A stretch of DNA of 5,043 nt from Pseudomonadota bacterium. GTDB taxonomy: Bacteria > Pseudomonadota > Gammaproteobacteria > Burkholderiales > Burkholderiaceae. The notes under the pieces were generated by a model. The model searched no databases. It saw nothing but the letters and a program-made list of their open reading frames with translations, and was not told the origin of the DNA. The position numbers were made by a program, and so were the translations under genes. This document shows positions 1 to 4,946 of the stretch, one piece after another (the stretch's first letter is position 1; each line of letters begins with the position of its first letter). The stretch covers positions 1-5,043 of the forward strand of contig JAJXUC010000205.1 of assembly GCA_021783435.1 (NCBI GenBank), in the 5' to 3' direction.

Positions 1-203
<203 letters not shown>

Positions 204-206
<3 letters not shown>

Positions 207-213
207 GGAGGTG
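204..213 (+). other. Perfect 10-base anti-SD complement at the glnB stop, no clear gene behind it
   Basis: The glnB stop codon is the first three bases of TAAGGAGGTG, a full complement to the 3' tail of 16S rRNA. No convincing coding region begins at the right distance. The nearest start is TTG at 224 (10 bases on), whose frame runs only through the antisense of the LOG gene. It may be a chance match, a relic of a lost downstream gene, or a ribosome pause site at termination. Confidence 0.4.
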
Positions 214-251
214 GACTGGGGGTTTGGCGGCTTCGGTGCGCCGCGTGGGTG
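207..251. other. Convergent intergenic gap between glnB and the LOG gene
   Basis: These 45 bases separate two genes that end towards each other. A weak GC stem can be drawn (GCGGC at 227-231 with GCCGC at 240-244, 8-base loop), but no T tract follows on either strand. A bidirectional terminator would be expected here, but none of canonical form is visible. Confidence 0.4.
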
Positions 252-836
252 TCAGATGGCTTCGCGCATGCGCCACCAGGGATCATCCTGAACGAGCTGG
301 CTGCCCACCATGCGGTCGAGCAGCCGGCCAGGATCGGTGTCCACCACCAGTGGCGCCAGAACCTCCGCGCGTACAAAGCCCTGTTCGTGGCTTTGCGCCA
401 GAAAATCCAGCAGCGGGTCGTAATAGCCTTGCACGTTGAGCAGGCCTACGGGTTTGTTGTGGTAGCCAAGCTGGCGCCAGGTCCACACCTCGAACAACTC
501 CTCCAGCGTTCCCAATCCCCCGGGGAGGGCGATGAAGCCGTCGGCATAGTCGGCCATGAGCTTCTTGCGTTGGTGCATGTTCTCGACGATGTGCAGCTCG
601 CTCAATCCCGTGTGGCCCACTTCGCGCTGCATCAAGAGTTCCGTGATCACGCCCACGGCACGGCCACCGGTGGCCAGGGCGGCGTCGGCCGTGGCGTTCA
701 TCAGGCCGACGCTGCCGCCCCCGTAGATCAGGGTCATCGCCCGGCTGGCGATCTCGCGTCCCATGGCCGTCGCGGCCTCGACATAGCCTGGGTCGGCTCC
801 GGTGCTGGAGCCGCAATAGACACATACTGCATGCAT
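252..836 (-). CDS. LOG-family / TIGR00730 Rossmann-fold nucleotide phosphoribohydrolase
   Basis: Seen: 194 residues from ATG at 836-834 to TGA at 254-252. The N-terminus MHAVCVYCGSSTG is the usual start of this family. A glycine-rich IYGGGSVGLM follows at about 37-46. The family signature PGGLGTLEE (105-113) and the upstream MHQRK (87-91) supply the conserved Arg90 and Glu113 of the active site. Known: LOG enzymes split cytokinin-type N6-substituted or plain nucleoside 5'-monophosphates into free base and ribose 5-phosphate. Many bacterial members are labelled 'lysine decarboxylase-like', which is a misnomer. The frame stays open 14 codons upstream to 878, but the shorter start fits the family and follows GAAGG (851-847, 10 bases before ATG). 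That motif overlaps the dgkA stop codon, so the gene is probably last in the operon and translationally coupled. The in vivo substrate cannot be read from the sequence. Confidence 0.92.
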   Translation of the reverse strand: MHAVCVYCGSSTGADPGYVEAATAMGREIASRAMTLIYGGGSVGLMNATADAALATGGRAVGVITELLMQREVGHTGLSELHIVENMHQRKKLMADYADGFIALPGGLGTLEELFEVWTWRQLGYHNKPVGLLNVQGYYDPLLDFLAQSHEQGFVRAEVLAPLVVDTDPGRLLDRMVGSQLVQDDPWWRMREAI

Positions 837-846
837 GGAAACTCGG

Positions 847-851
847 CCTTC
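847..851 (-). promoter_or_regulatory. Ribosome binding site of the LOG gene, inside the dgkA stop region
   Basis: GAAGG on the minus strand overlaps the dgkA TGA (852-850) and lies 10 bases before the LOG ATG. It favours the start at 836 over the longer open frame and suggests termination-reinitiation coupling. Confidence 0.6.
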
Positions 852-1230
852 AAAAAAAGCGCGGCAGCAAGATCGCAAGCCACACCAAAGCGCAAAGCAG
901 CAAGGTTAGCAAGACGGCGGCACTCCCGAGGTCCTTGGCGGTTTTGCTCAGGTCGTGGCGCTCCAGCGAAACGCGGTCCACGGTGTATTCGACGGCGGTA
1001 TTGAGCAGCTCGACCACCAGGACCAGCAAGACGGAGCCGGCCAATAGCGCGCGCTCGGTGCCGTCGTTGCCGAGCCAGAAGGCCAGCGGCAGCATCACGA
1101 GGGTCAGAAGACCCTCCTGCCGGAAGGCGGACTCGGTGCGCCACGCGGTGCGGATGCCGCTGGCCGAATTGCGCACGGCTTGCGCAATGCGGGCCAGCCC
1201 GGACTTGTTCTTGTAGGGATGCGGAGTCAA
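850..1230 (-). CDS. dgkA: Diacylglycerol kinase DgkA (prokaryotic integral membrane type)
   Basis: Seen: 126 residues, close to the about 120 typical of the family, with three hydrophobic helices (about 41-55, 62-82, 103-122). Residues matching the E. coli catalytic set are present at a constant +5 offset: Glu33 in RTESAFRQEG, Glu74/Asn77/Glu81 in VELLNTAVEYTVD, and Lys99-Asp100 in TAKDLGSAAV. Known: the trimeric inner-membrane enzyme phosphorylates diacylglycerol with ATP to phosphatidic acid, classically recycling diacylglycerol from osmoregulated glucan synthesis. The start is TTG (1230-1228) after a weak GAAAG 7 bases upstream. It gives an N-terminus (HPYKNKSGLARI) like other members, and no better ATG is in frame. 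The neighbours are a GT4 glycosyltransferase 63 bases upstream and the LOG gene 13 bases downstream. With an upstream phospholipase C-like gene, its substrate may come from that enzyme (inference). Confidence 0.95.
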   Translation of the reverse strand: MTPHPYKNKSGLARIAQAVRNSASGIRTAWRTESAFRQEGLLTLVMLPLAFWLGNDGTERALLAGSVLLVLVVELLNTAVEYTVDRVSLERHDLSKTAKDLGSAAVLLTLLLCALVWLAILLPRFF

Positions 1231-1293
1231 ATGCAGGCTTTCAGGAAGGCCGTGCCTGATCGGGGGGCGAAGGGGGTTGCGGTCGTGACCGGT
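1231..1293 (-). other. Intergenic gap between the glycosyltransferase and dgkA
   Basis: These 63 bases are the longest spacer inside the downstream operon. A short imperfect palindrome, cggtcgtgaccg (1280-1291), lies next to the glycosyltransferase stop. There is no T tract and no convincing -35/-10 pair, so read-through into dgkA is the simplest view. The dgkA frame stays open across the gap without an ATG. Confidence 0.4.
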
Positions 1294-2322
1294 TCAAGCC
1301 TCGACCCCAGTTGGCGCAGGTTTCTCGGCGGCTTGTTGCAGGTGAAGAAGGAATTGTGACGTCGCACGCTGCCAGGTGAACTGACGGGCGTGCGCCACGG
1401 CGTTTTGTCGCGGAATGCGCAGCGCGGCCAGGCATGCGGCGCGCAGATCTTCGTCCAGCACGCCGGCCGGGGCGTCGCCGATCACGTCCACCGGGCCGGT
1501 CACGGGGTAGGCGGCCACCGGGCAGCCGCAGGCCAGCGCCTCGATCAGCACCAGGCCGAAGGTATCGGTGCGGCTGGGGAAGACGAAGACGTCAGCGCCG
1601 GAATAGACCTCGGCGAGGCGGTCTTGCGAGAGCACACCGAGGAAGCGCACTTGCGGATGCTCGCGGCGAATGCGCTCCAGTTCGGGTCCTTCGCCCACCA
1701 CCCACTTGGTGCCGGGCAGGTCGAGCTTGAGGAAGGCGTCGATGTTTTTTTCCACCGCCACGCGTCCGACATAGAGAAAGATCGGCGGGTCACCCTCCAG
1801 GCGCTGGCCTTGGCGCGGGAAGAACACCCGGCTGTCCACACCGCGCGACCAGATCGCCAGGCGCGTGAAGCCGCGCGCCACAAGATCGCTGCGCACGACT
1901 TGCGTGGGCACCAGGGTGATGCGTGCGGCATTGTGGAACCAGCGCAGATAGGCGTAGGTCCAGGACAGCGGGATGCCGAACCGGGCTTTCACGTATTCCG
2001 GGAAGCGTGTGTGATAGGCGGTCGTCAACGGGATGTCCAGATGCAAGGCGGCGCGGCGCGCGGCCAGACCCAGGGGGCCCTCGGTGGCGATATGCACGAC
2101 ATCCGGGCTGAAGCTGGCGATGCGCTGCATCACCAGCCGCCTCGGACGCCAGCTCAGGCGGATTTCCGGATAGGTGGGGCAGGGGACGGTGCGGAACAGG
2201 CCGGGTTCGATCACCTCGACCTCTTCGCCCTGGCTGCGCAGGTGTTCGATGGTTGTCTTCAGCGTGCGGACGACGCCATTGACTTGAGGACTCCAGGCGT
2301 CGCTGACGATCAGGATGCGCAT
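1294..2322 (-). CDS. GT4 family glycosyltransferase, Agt-like (diacylglycerol glycosyltransferase)
   Basis: Seen: 342 residues with a two-domain GT-B fold. The N-terminal acceptor domain opens with MRILIVSDAWSPQVNGVVRT, the signature of the MgtA/SQD2/Agt branch of GT4. The donor-domain motifs are LYVGRVAVEKN (183-193), VGEGPELE (209-216) and RTDTFGLVLIEALACG (251-266). In the last, the EX7E pair appears as Asp253...Glu261, a common variant in this branch. No signal peptide or TM helix is seen, so it is probably a peripheral inner-membrane protein. Known: Agt enzymes transfer sugars from nucleotide sugars to diacylglycerol under phosphate starvation and are often paired with plcP. Inferred: the same role here, because the preceding gene is plcP-like and the next is dgkA. 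Its ATG lies inside the end of the previous gene (13-base overlap), with no Shine-Dalgarno, so coupling is likely. The frame stays open upstream to 2808, but that stretch is antiphase to plcP. The sugar and acceptor are not provable here. Confidence 0.85.
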   Translation of the reverse strand: MRILIVSDAWSPQVNGVVRTLKTTIEHLRSQGEEVEVIEPGLFRTVPCPTYPEIRLSWRPRRLVMQRIASFSPDVVHIATEGPLGLAARRAALHLDIPLTTAYHTRFPEYVKARFGIPLSWTYAYLRWFHNAARITLVPTQVVRSDLVARGFTRLAIWSRGVDSRVFFPRQGQRLEGDPPIFLYVGRVAVEKNIDAFLKLDLPGTKWVVGEGPELERIRREHPQVRFLGVLSQDRLAEVYSGADVFVFPSRTDTFGLVLIEALACGCPVAAYPVTGPVDVIGDAPAGVLDEDLRAACLAALRIPRQNAVAHARQFTWQRATSQFLLHLQQAAEKPAPTGVEA

Positions 2323-3248
2323 GCTGCGGGGCTCGGCTCGGTCATGGTTGAGGAATGGCTGGCGGCAGCGCAGGCAGGTGCGCGCATCTCGGCGAGAACC
2401 TGCGGGCTGGAAGTGGCCGACTTCCACATCAGGAGCTGCATCGCGCCGTCGTGCTGTTCGGCCACTGCGGTCAGGCTTTCGACCCAGTCTCCGCAGTTGG
2501 CGTAGAGGGTGCAGCCGATGTGGCGCAGTTCGGCGCGGTGGATATGGCCGCAAACGACGCCCTCGCACTGTCGCCGTGCGGCTTCCTCGGCAAGCAACTG
2601 CTCGAAGCTGGAGATGTAGCTCACGGCGTTCTTGACCTTGCCCTTGAGGTATTGCGACAGCGACCAGTAGGAAAAGCCGAGTCGGTGGCGCACGTGGTTG
2701 AGCCAGCGGTTGAGCTTGAGGGTGAAGATGTAGAGTTGGTCGCCCAGGTGCGCCAGCCATTTGGCGTGCATCACCACGCCGTCGAACCAGTCGCCATGCA
2801 CGATCCACAGCCGGGTGCCGTCAGCTGTGACGTGCACGACATCCGACAGGACCTCGATGCCGCCGAAATGCAGTCCCACGTAGTGGCGGGCGAACTCGTC
2901 ATGGTTGCCCGGGATGAAGATGACGCGGCATCCCTTGCGGGCCTTGCGCAGCAGCTTTTGCACCACGTCGTTGTGCGCCTGGGGCCAGTACCAGCCCTTG
3001 CGCAGCTGCCAGCCGTCGATGATGTCGCCGACCAGATAGATGGTGTCGGCGTGGCAGTGCCGGAGCAGTTCCAGCAGGGCGTCGGCCTTGCAGTCGCGCG
3101 TGCCGAGATGGATGTCCGAGAGCCAGAGGGTGCGGAATTGGTACGAAGTCTCCGGATCGTCGGCCGGATCAGCCGCAGAAGCTGAAGACAGTGCTTGCGC
3201 CATCAAGTGCGCATCCGTGGGGGGGCTGCTGAGGGTGCTGGGCTGCAT
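2310..3248 (-). CDS. Metallophosphoesterase, PlcP-like phospholipase C (LpxH superfamily)
   Basis: Seen: 312 residues with all calcineurin-type metal motifs in order. These are SDIHLG (Asp45, His47), VGDIIDGW (Asp75), PGNHDEF (Asn115, His116), VHGDWFD (His151) and CGHIHRAEL (His235, His237). The stretches GTRDCKADALLELL, WYWPQAHNDVVQKLLRKARKG and CGDWVESLTAVAE match PlcP of Sinorhizobium-type lipid remodelling rather than short classic LpxH. Known: PlcP hydrolyses membrane phospholipids to diacylglycerol and a phosphorylated head group under PhoB control; the wider family is routinely annotated UDP-2,3-diacylglucosamine diphosphatase. Inferred: the PlcP role, from sequence resemblance, the adjacent Agt-like gene and the upstream Pho-box-like site. 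Start: ATG 3248 is the first in frame, and the codons between it and the alternative ATG at 3203 end in G or C 14 times in 15, so they look coded. Neither start has a good ribosome binding site. An LpxH-like activity is the alternative. Confidence 0.85.
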   Translation of the reverse strand: MQPSTLSSPPTDAHLMAQALSSASAADPADDPETSYQFRTLWLSDIHLGTRDCKADALLELLRHCHADTIYLVGDIIDGWQLRKGWYWPQAHNDVVQKLLRKARKGCRVIFIPGNHDEFARHYVGLHFGGIEVLSDVVHVTADGTRLWIVHGDWFDGVVMHAKWLAHLGDQLYIFTLKLNRWLNHVRHRLGFSYWSLSQYLKGKVKNAVSYISSFEQLLAEEAARRQCEGVVCGHIHRAELRHIGCTLYANCGDWVESLTAVAEQHDGAMQLLMWKSATSSPQVLAEMRAPACAAASHSSTMTEPSPAACAS

Positions 3249-3254
3249 GCGCGC

Positions 3255-3288
3255 ATTGCAGCGTGATCATGTGACAGGGGGATGACAC
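3255..3288 (-). promoter_or_regulatory. Candidate PhoB box plus -10 upstream of the plcP-like gene
   Basis: Read on the minus strand, 3288-3271 is GTGTCAT-CCCC-CTGTCAC. This is two 7-base Pho half-sites 11 bases apart, with one mismatch to CTGTCAT/CTGTCAC. Ten bases further on is TGCAAT (3260-3255), 4 of 6 to the -10 consensus. A box of 18 bases, a gap of 10 and then a -10 is the layout of the E. coli phoA promoter. The central CCCC is a weakness, because the spacer is usually AT-rich. Transcription would start near 3248, leaving almost no leader before the first ATG or about 45 bases before ATG 3203. Confidence 0.5.
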
Positions 3289-3294
3289 CGACAA
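3266..3294 (-). promoter_or_regulatory. Alternative sigma-70-like promoter for the plcP-agt operon
   Basis: On the minus strand TTGTCG (3294-3289, 4 of 6 to the -35 consensus) and CATGAT (3271-3266, 4 of 6 to the -10) are separated by exactly 17 bases. The start would be near 3259, giving a leader of about 11 bases to ATG 3248. It overlaps the Pho-box-like site, so the two could be constitutive and regulated options, or only one is real. Confidence 0.35.
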
Positions 3295-3310
3295 CGTGTC
3301 ATCCCCCCTG
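3275..3310. repeat. Long inverted repeat between the RDD gene and the plcP-like gene
   Basis: GGGGGATGACAC (3277-3288) pairs perfectly with GTGTCATCCCCC (3296-3307) around a 7-base loop. Allowing one bulged C (3308), two more pairs form (3275-3276 with 3309-3310). It begins 8 bases after the RDD stop codon on the minus strand. There is no T tract on either side, so it is not a canonical intrinsic terminator. It may still act as a 3'-end stabilising hairpin or pause for the upstream operon. One arm contains a Pho-box-like half-site and the loop holds a -35-like hexamer, so it could also be an operator for a dimeric regulator. Confidence 0.7.
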
Positions 3311-3317
3311 GTCGGAA

Positions 3318-3827
3318 TCAAGACTCGGTACCGACCAGTCGTGTGCCCGACCATGCGTCATGCCAGAACTGGCGATCTTCCCGCAGCAAGGATGCGAAGG
3401 CCCAGAGCACGATCCAGGCAGCCAGCAGGCCGAGCCCAGCCGCATGGTCAAGCCCGGTCCACCAGGCGACGGCCAAGGGCGGAAGCACCCAGAGCCAGCC
3501 CAGCAGGAATCGCAAGCCCGCGCGCCAGACGCACGGCGGCCGACCCTGCTGATCGATCACGCGAAGATGCCAGGCACGCATGGCCACGGTCTGGCCCGCG
3601 CGACTCCAGAAACCGATGAAATACAGCGCAAGCGCAAGGAATGCAGCCAGCTGCAAGCCGTGGCGGTCCATCATCCCGCTGCGCTGCCCCACGGCAAGCC
3701 CGTAGATCATGGCAACGGACCAGAGCACGCCGAACAGAACGATGGATTCGTACAACAAGGCCCCGAATCGGCGCGGCAGTGTGGGCGCACGAAGCGGGGA
3801 CGACGGATCCTGCGTGGCGGCCGGCAT
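3318..3827 (-). CDS. RDD family small integral membrane protein
   Basis: Seen: 169 residues from ATG 3827. A short Pro/Ser-rich cytoplasmic N-terminus leads into the RDD domain at LPRRFGALLYESIVLFGVLW (18-37). Hydrophobic segments lie at about 23-46, 57-75, 107-125 and 130-148. The family-typical GQTVAMRAWHLRVID (78-92) and the C-terminal WHDAWSGT (155-162) are present. The first conserved Asp of the R-D-D name appears to be Glu27; the Arg and the last Asp (157) are kept. Known: RDD proteins are widespread membrane proteins of mostly unsettled function, some proposed in transport. It follows the DUF3106 gene by 31 bases and is probably last in the sigma-factor operon. GTG at 3854 is an alternative start that would add 9 residues and leave 4 bases between the genes; neither has a good ribosome binding site. 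No function beyond membrane location can be claimed. Confidence 0.85.
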   Translation of the reverse strand: MPAATQDPSSPLRAPTLPRRFGALLYESIVLFGVLWSVAMIYGLAVGQRSGMMDRHGLQLAAFLALALYFIGFWSRAGQTVAMRAWHLRVIDQQGRPPCVWRAGLRFLLGWLWVLPPLAVAWWTGLDHAAGLGLLAAWIVLWAFASLLREDRQFWHDAWSGTRLVGTES

Positions 3828-3843
3828 ACCTGGTGGCTGGGGT

Positions 3844-3861
3844 TGGCCGCTCACGCGGCTA
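3844..3861. repeat. Small GC hairpin over the DUF3106 stop codon
   Basis: GCCGC (3846-3850) pairs with GCGGC (3855-3859) around a 4-base loop, extended by a wobble and an A-T pair. It covers the DUF3106 stop (3861-3859), and the alternative GTG start of the RDD gene (3854-3852) sits in its loop. There is no T tract, so it is not a terminator. It could affect reinitiation at the RDD start, or it may be chance in GC-rich DNA. Confidence 0.35.
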
Positions 3862-4509
3862 GTCGCTGGCCGAAGGCGCGCGCTGCGGAGCGGCGGGTGG
3901 CGATGCGCCGGGGTGGGGCGGTACCGGAGCGGCGGCTCCCGGCTTGGCGCCTGGGTTGGATGCCTGGGCTGCTGGCGCGTGGCTGGGTTTGGGATGCTTC
4001 CGATGCTCCTCGGCCACATAGCGGCTGACGGAGCCGGGCGCCTTGGGGGGGGATTTGGCCTCGTGGGCCAGTCTGCGCTTTTCGGCTTCGGGGAGTTTTT
4101 GGTAGCGCTCCCAAGCTTGTTTGCGACTATCCAGCGGTGCCTTGCCGGTGGCGAGGAAGTTTTCGCGCGCCAGCCGTCTTTGCTGGGGGGTCATGCGCAC
4201 CCACTCCGACATGCGCCGGTGCAACGTGACCCGCTGCTGCGTGCTCATCGCCGGGTAACGCGCTGCAATGTTGAGCCATTTGCGCTTGCGGTCGGCGTTG
4301 AAGCGTTCCCATTCAGGTTGAAGCGGGCCGAGCGCTTCCTTTTGCATGGGCGTGAGTTGCTGCCACGTGGGCTTGGCCCCGATCGGTTCGGCCGCATGCG
4401 CGCGCATCCAGCTCGCGGCAAGCAGGACACAACAGACGATGAGAAACTGCCGCAGGACAACAGGGGCGGATGTCTCGATGAAGGTGCGGAGCTTCCAGGT
4501 GGCCGCCAT
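3859..4509 (-). CDS. DUF3106 protein, secreted, possible periplasmic sensor
   Basis: Seen: 216 residues. A basic N-terminus and a hydrophobic stretch (about 18-34) end in a likely signal peptidase site near AHA-AE (38-41). The mature part is helical and charged with repeated L/M-x-P-x-Q-type units: LTPMQKEAL (52-60), MSTQQRVTL (88-96), MTPQQRRLA (106-114) and LPEAEKRRL (139-147). W49, W68 and W78 lie in the DUF3106 core. Residues 174-216 form a Pro/Ala-rich, probably unstructured tail. Known: DUF3106 has no established function. The repeats resemble the LTxxQ motifs of the Spy/CpxP and CnrX/ZraP periplasmic proteins. Inferred: a periplasmic partner of the upstream sigma/DUF3619 pair. Its ATG overlaps the DUF3619 stop by one base (TGATG), with AGGG 6 bases upstream, which decides the start over a TTG one codon earlier. 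Confidence 0.88.
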   Translation of the reverse strand: MAATWKLRTFIETSAPVVLRQFLIVCCVLLAASWMRAHAAEPIGAKPTWQQLTPMQKEALGPLQPEWERFNADRKRKWLNIAARYPAMSTQQRVTLHRRMSEWVRMTPQQRRLARENFLATGKAPLDSRKQAWERYQKLPEAEKRRLAHEAKSPPKAPGSVSRYVAEEHRKHPKPSHAPAAQASNPGAKPGAAAPVPPHPGASPPAAPQRAPSASD

Positions 4510-4946
4510 CAACCGCCCTGCCGCAGAAAACTGGTGAAACCGGGGTCCACATAAGCTTGTGGCGGCAGATTGTCAAGTAGCAGGGCTGTATCGATATCGG
4601 CAATTTTTCCCACAAAGCGTTCTTGCTGATAATGTTGCAGCGTATACAGGCCGCACAACAGCGTCGGAATCGCCAGCAGCAATCCGAGACGCAGCCGCCA
4701 TGACGACGCTTCGCCGGGTTCGCCGCCCACCATTGTGGCAGCGCCGCCACGGCCCGAAATGACGGCGTGAGCGAGGGCCGTGCGGCGTTCGCGGTGACGA
4801 TCGACCGCCATGTGTCGGATGCCCTTGAGCCGCTCCGTGATGTCCATCGGCAGTTGTTCGCTGCTTTCACTCAGGCGCGCCGCGACCTGATAGCCGAAAC
4901 GTGTTTCTGCCCCCGCCAAACTGAAATTCTTGTTATCTGTGTTCAT
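4509..4946 (-). CDS. DUF3619 protein, single-pass membrane protein, putative anti-sigma factor
   Basis: Seen: 145 residues. An N-terminal hydrophilic domain (1-80, including AETRFGYQVAARLSESS and a basic DRHRERR at 49-55) is followed by one TM helix (about 84-104). A short C-terminal segment carries DIDTALLLDNLPPQAYVDPGFTSFL (117-141), the most family-typical part. The positive-inside pattern places the N-terminus in the cytoplasm. There is no zinc anti-sigma HxxxCxxC motif. Known: DUF3619 is described mainly in Burkholderiales and has no proven role. Inferred: an anti-sigma factor for the preceding ECF sigma factor, because the genes overlap by 14 bases and the size and topology match RseA/CnrY-type proteins. 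Start ATG 4946 is supported by AAGG 8 bases upstream; the frame stays open to 4994, but that is antiphase to the sigma gene. Confidence 0.88.
   Translation of the reverse strand: MNTDNKNFSLAGAETRFGYQVAARLSESSEQLPMDITERLKGIRHMAVDRHRERRTALAHAVISGRGGAATMVGGEPGEASSWRLRLGLLLAIPTLLCGLYTLQHYQQERFVGKIADIDTALLLDNLPPQAYVDPGFTSFLRQGG
4516..4519 (-). promoter_or_regulatory. Ribosome binding site of the DUF3106 gene
   Basis: AGGG on the minus strand, 6 bases before ATG 4509-4507, lies in the last codons of the DUF3619 gene. It supports this ATG over the TTG at 4512. Confidence 0.5.

Noticed and set aside
226..245. Terminator between glnB and the LOG gene
   Set aside because: The stem has only 5 pairs with an 8-base loop and no T tract on either strand.
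224..439. Small TTG-started plus-strand ORF behind the strong Shine-Dalgarno at the glnB stop
   Set aside because: The spacing is tolerable, but nearly all of it is antisense to the LOG gene and the peptide is Arg/Pro/Ala-rich like other shadows. Only the motif itself is kept as an observation.
249..1004. 251-codon plus-strand open frame over the LOG gene and dgkA
   Set aside because: It is opposite two well-recognised enzymes and has no motif of its own.
1390..2505. 371-codon plus-strand open frame
   Set aside because: It is an antisense shadow of the glycosyltransferase in high-GC DNA; the translation is Ala/Gly/Arg/His/Gln-rich and shows no family motif.
2323..2808. N-terminal extension of the glycosyltransferase frame to 504 codons
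   Set aside because: The added part is antiphase to the plcP-like gene and Arg/Pro-rich without domain features. The protein clearly begins at MRILIVSDAW.
2355..3185. 276-codon plus-strand open frame
   Set aside because: It mirrors the plcP-like gene, whose five metal-binding motifs prove the minus strand.
2310..3248. Naming this gene lpxH
   Set aside because: The family is shared, but the sequence stretches, the longer length, the Agt-like partner and the Pho-box-like site favour PlcP. LpxH activity is kept as the alternative.
3709..4554. 281-codon plus-strand open frame
   Set aside because: It is an antisense shadow over the DUF3106 gene and neighbours, rich in Gly and Arg, and it crosses several real gene borders.
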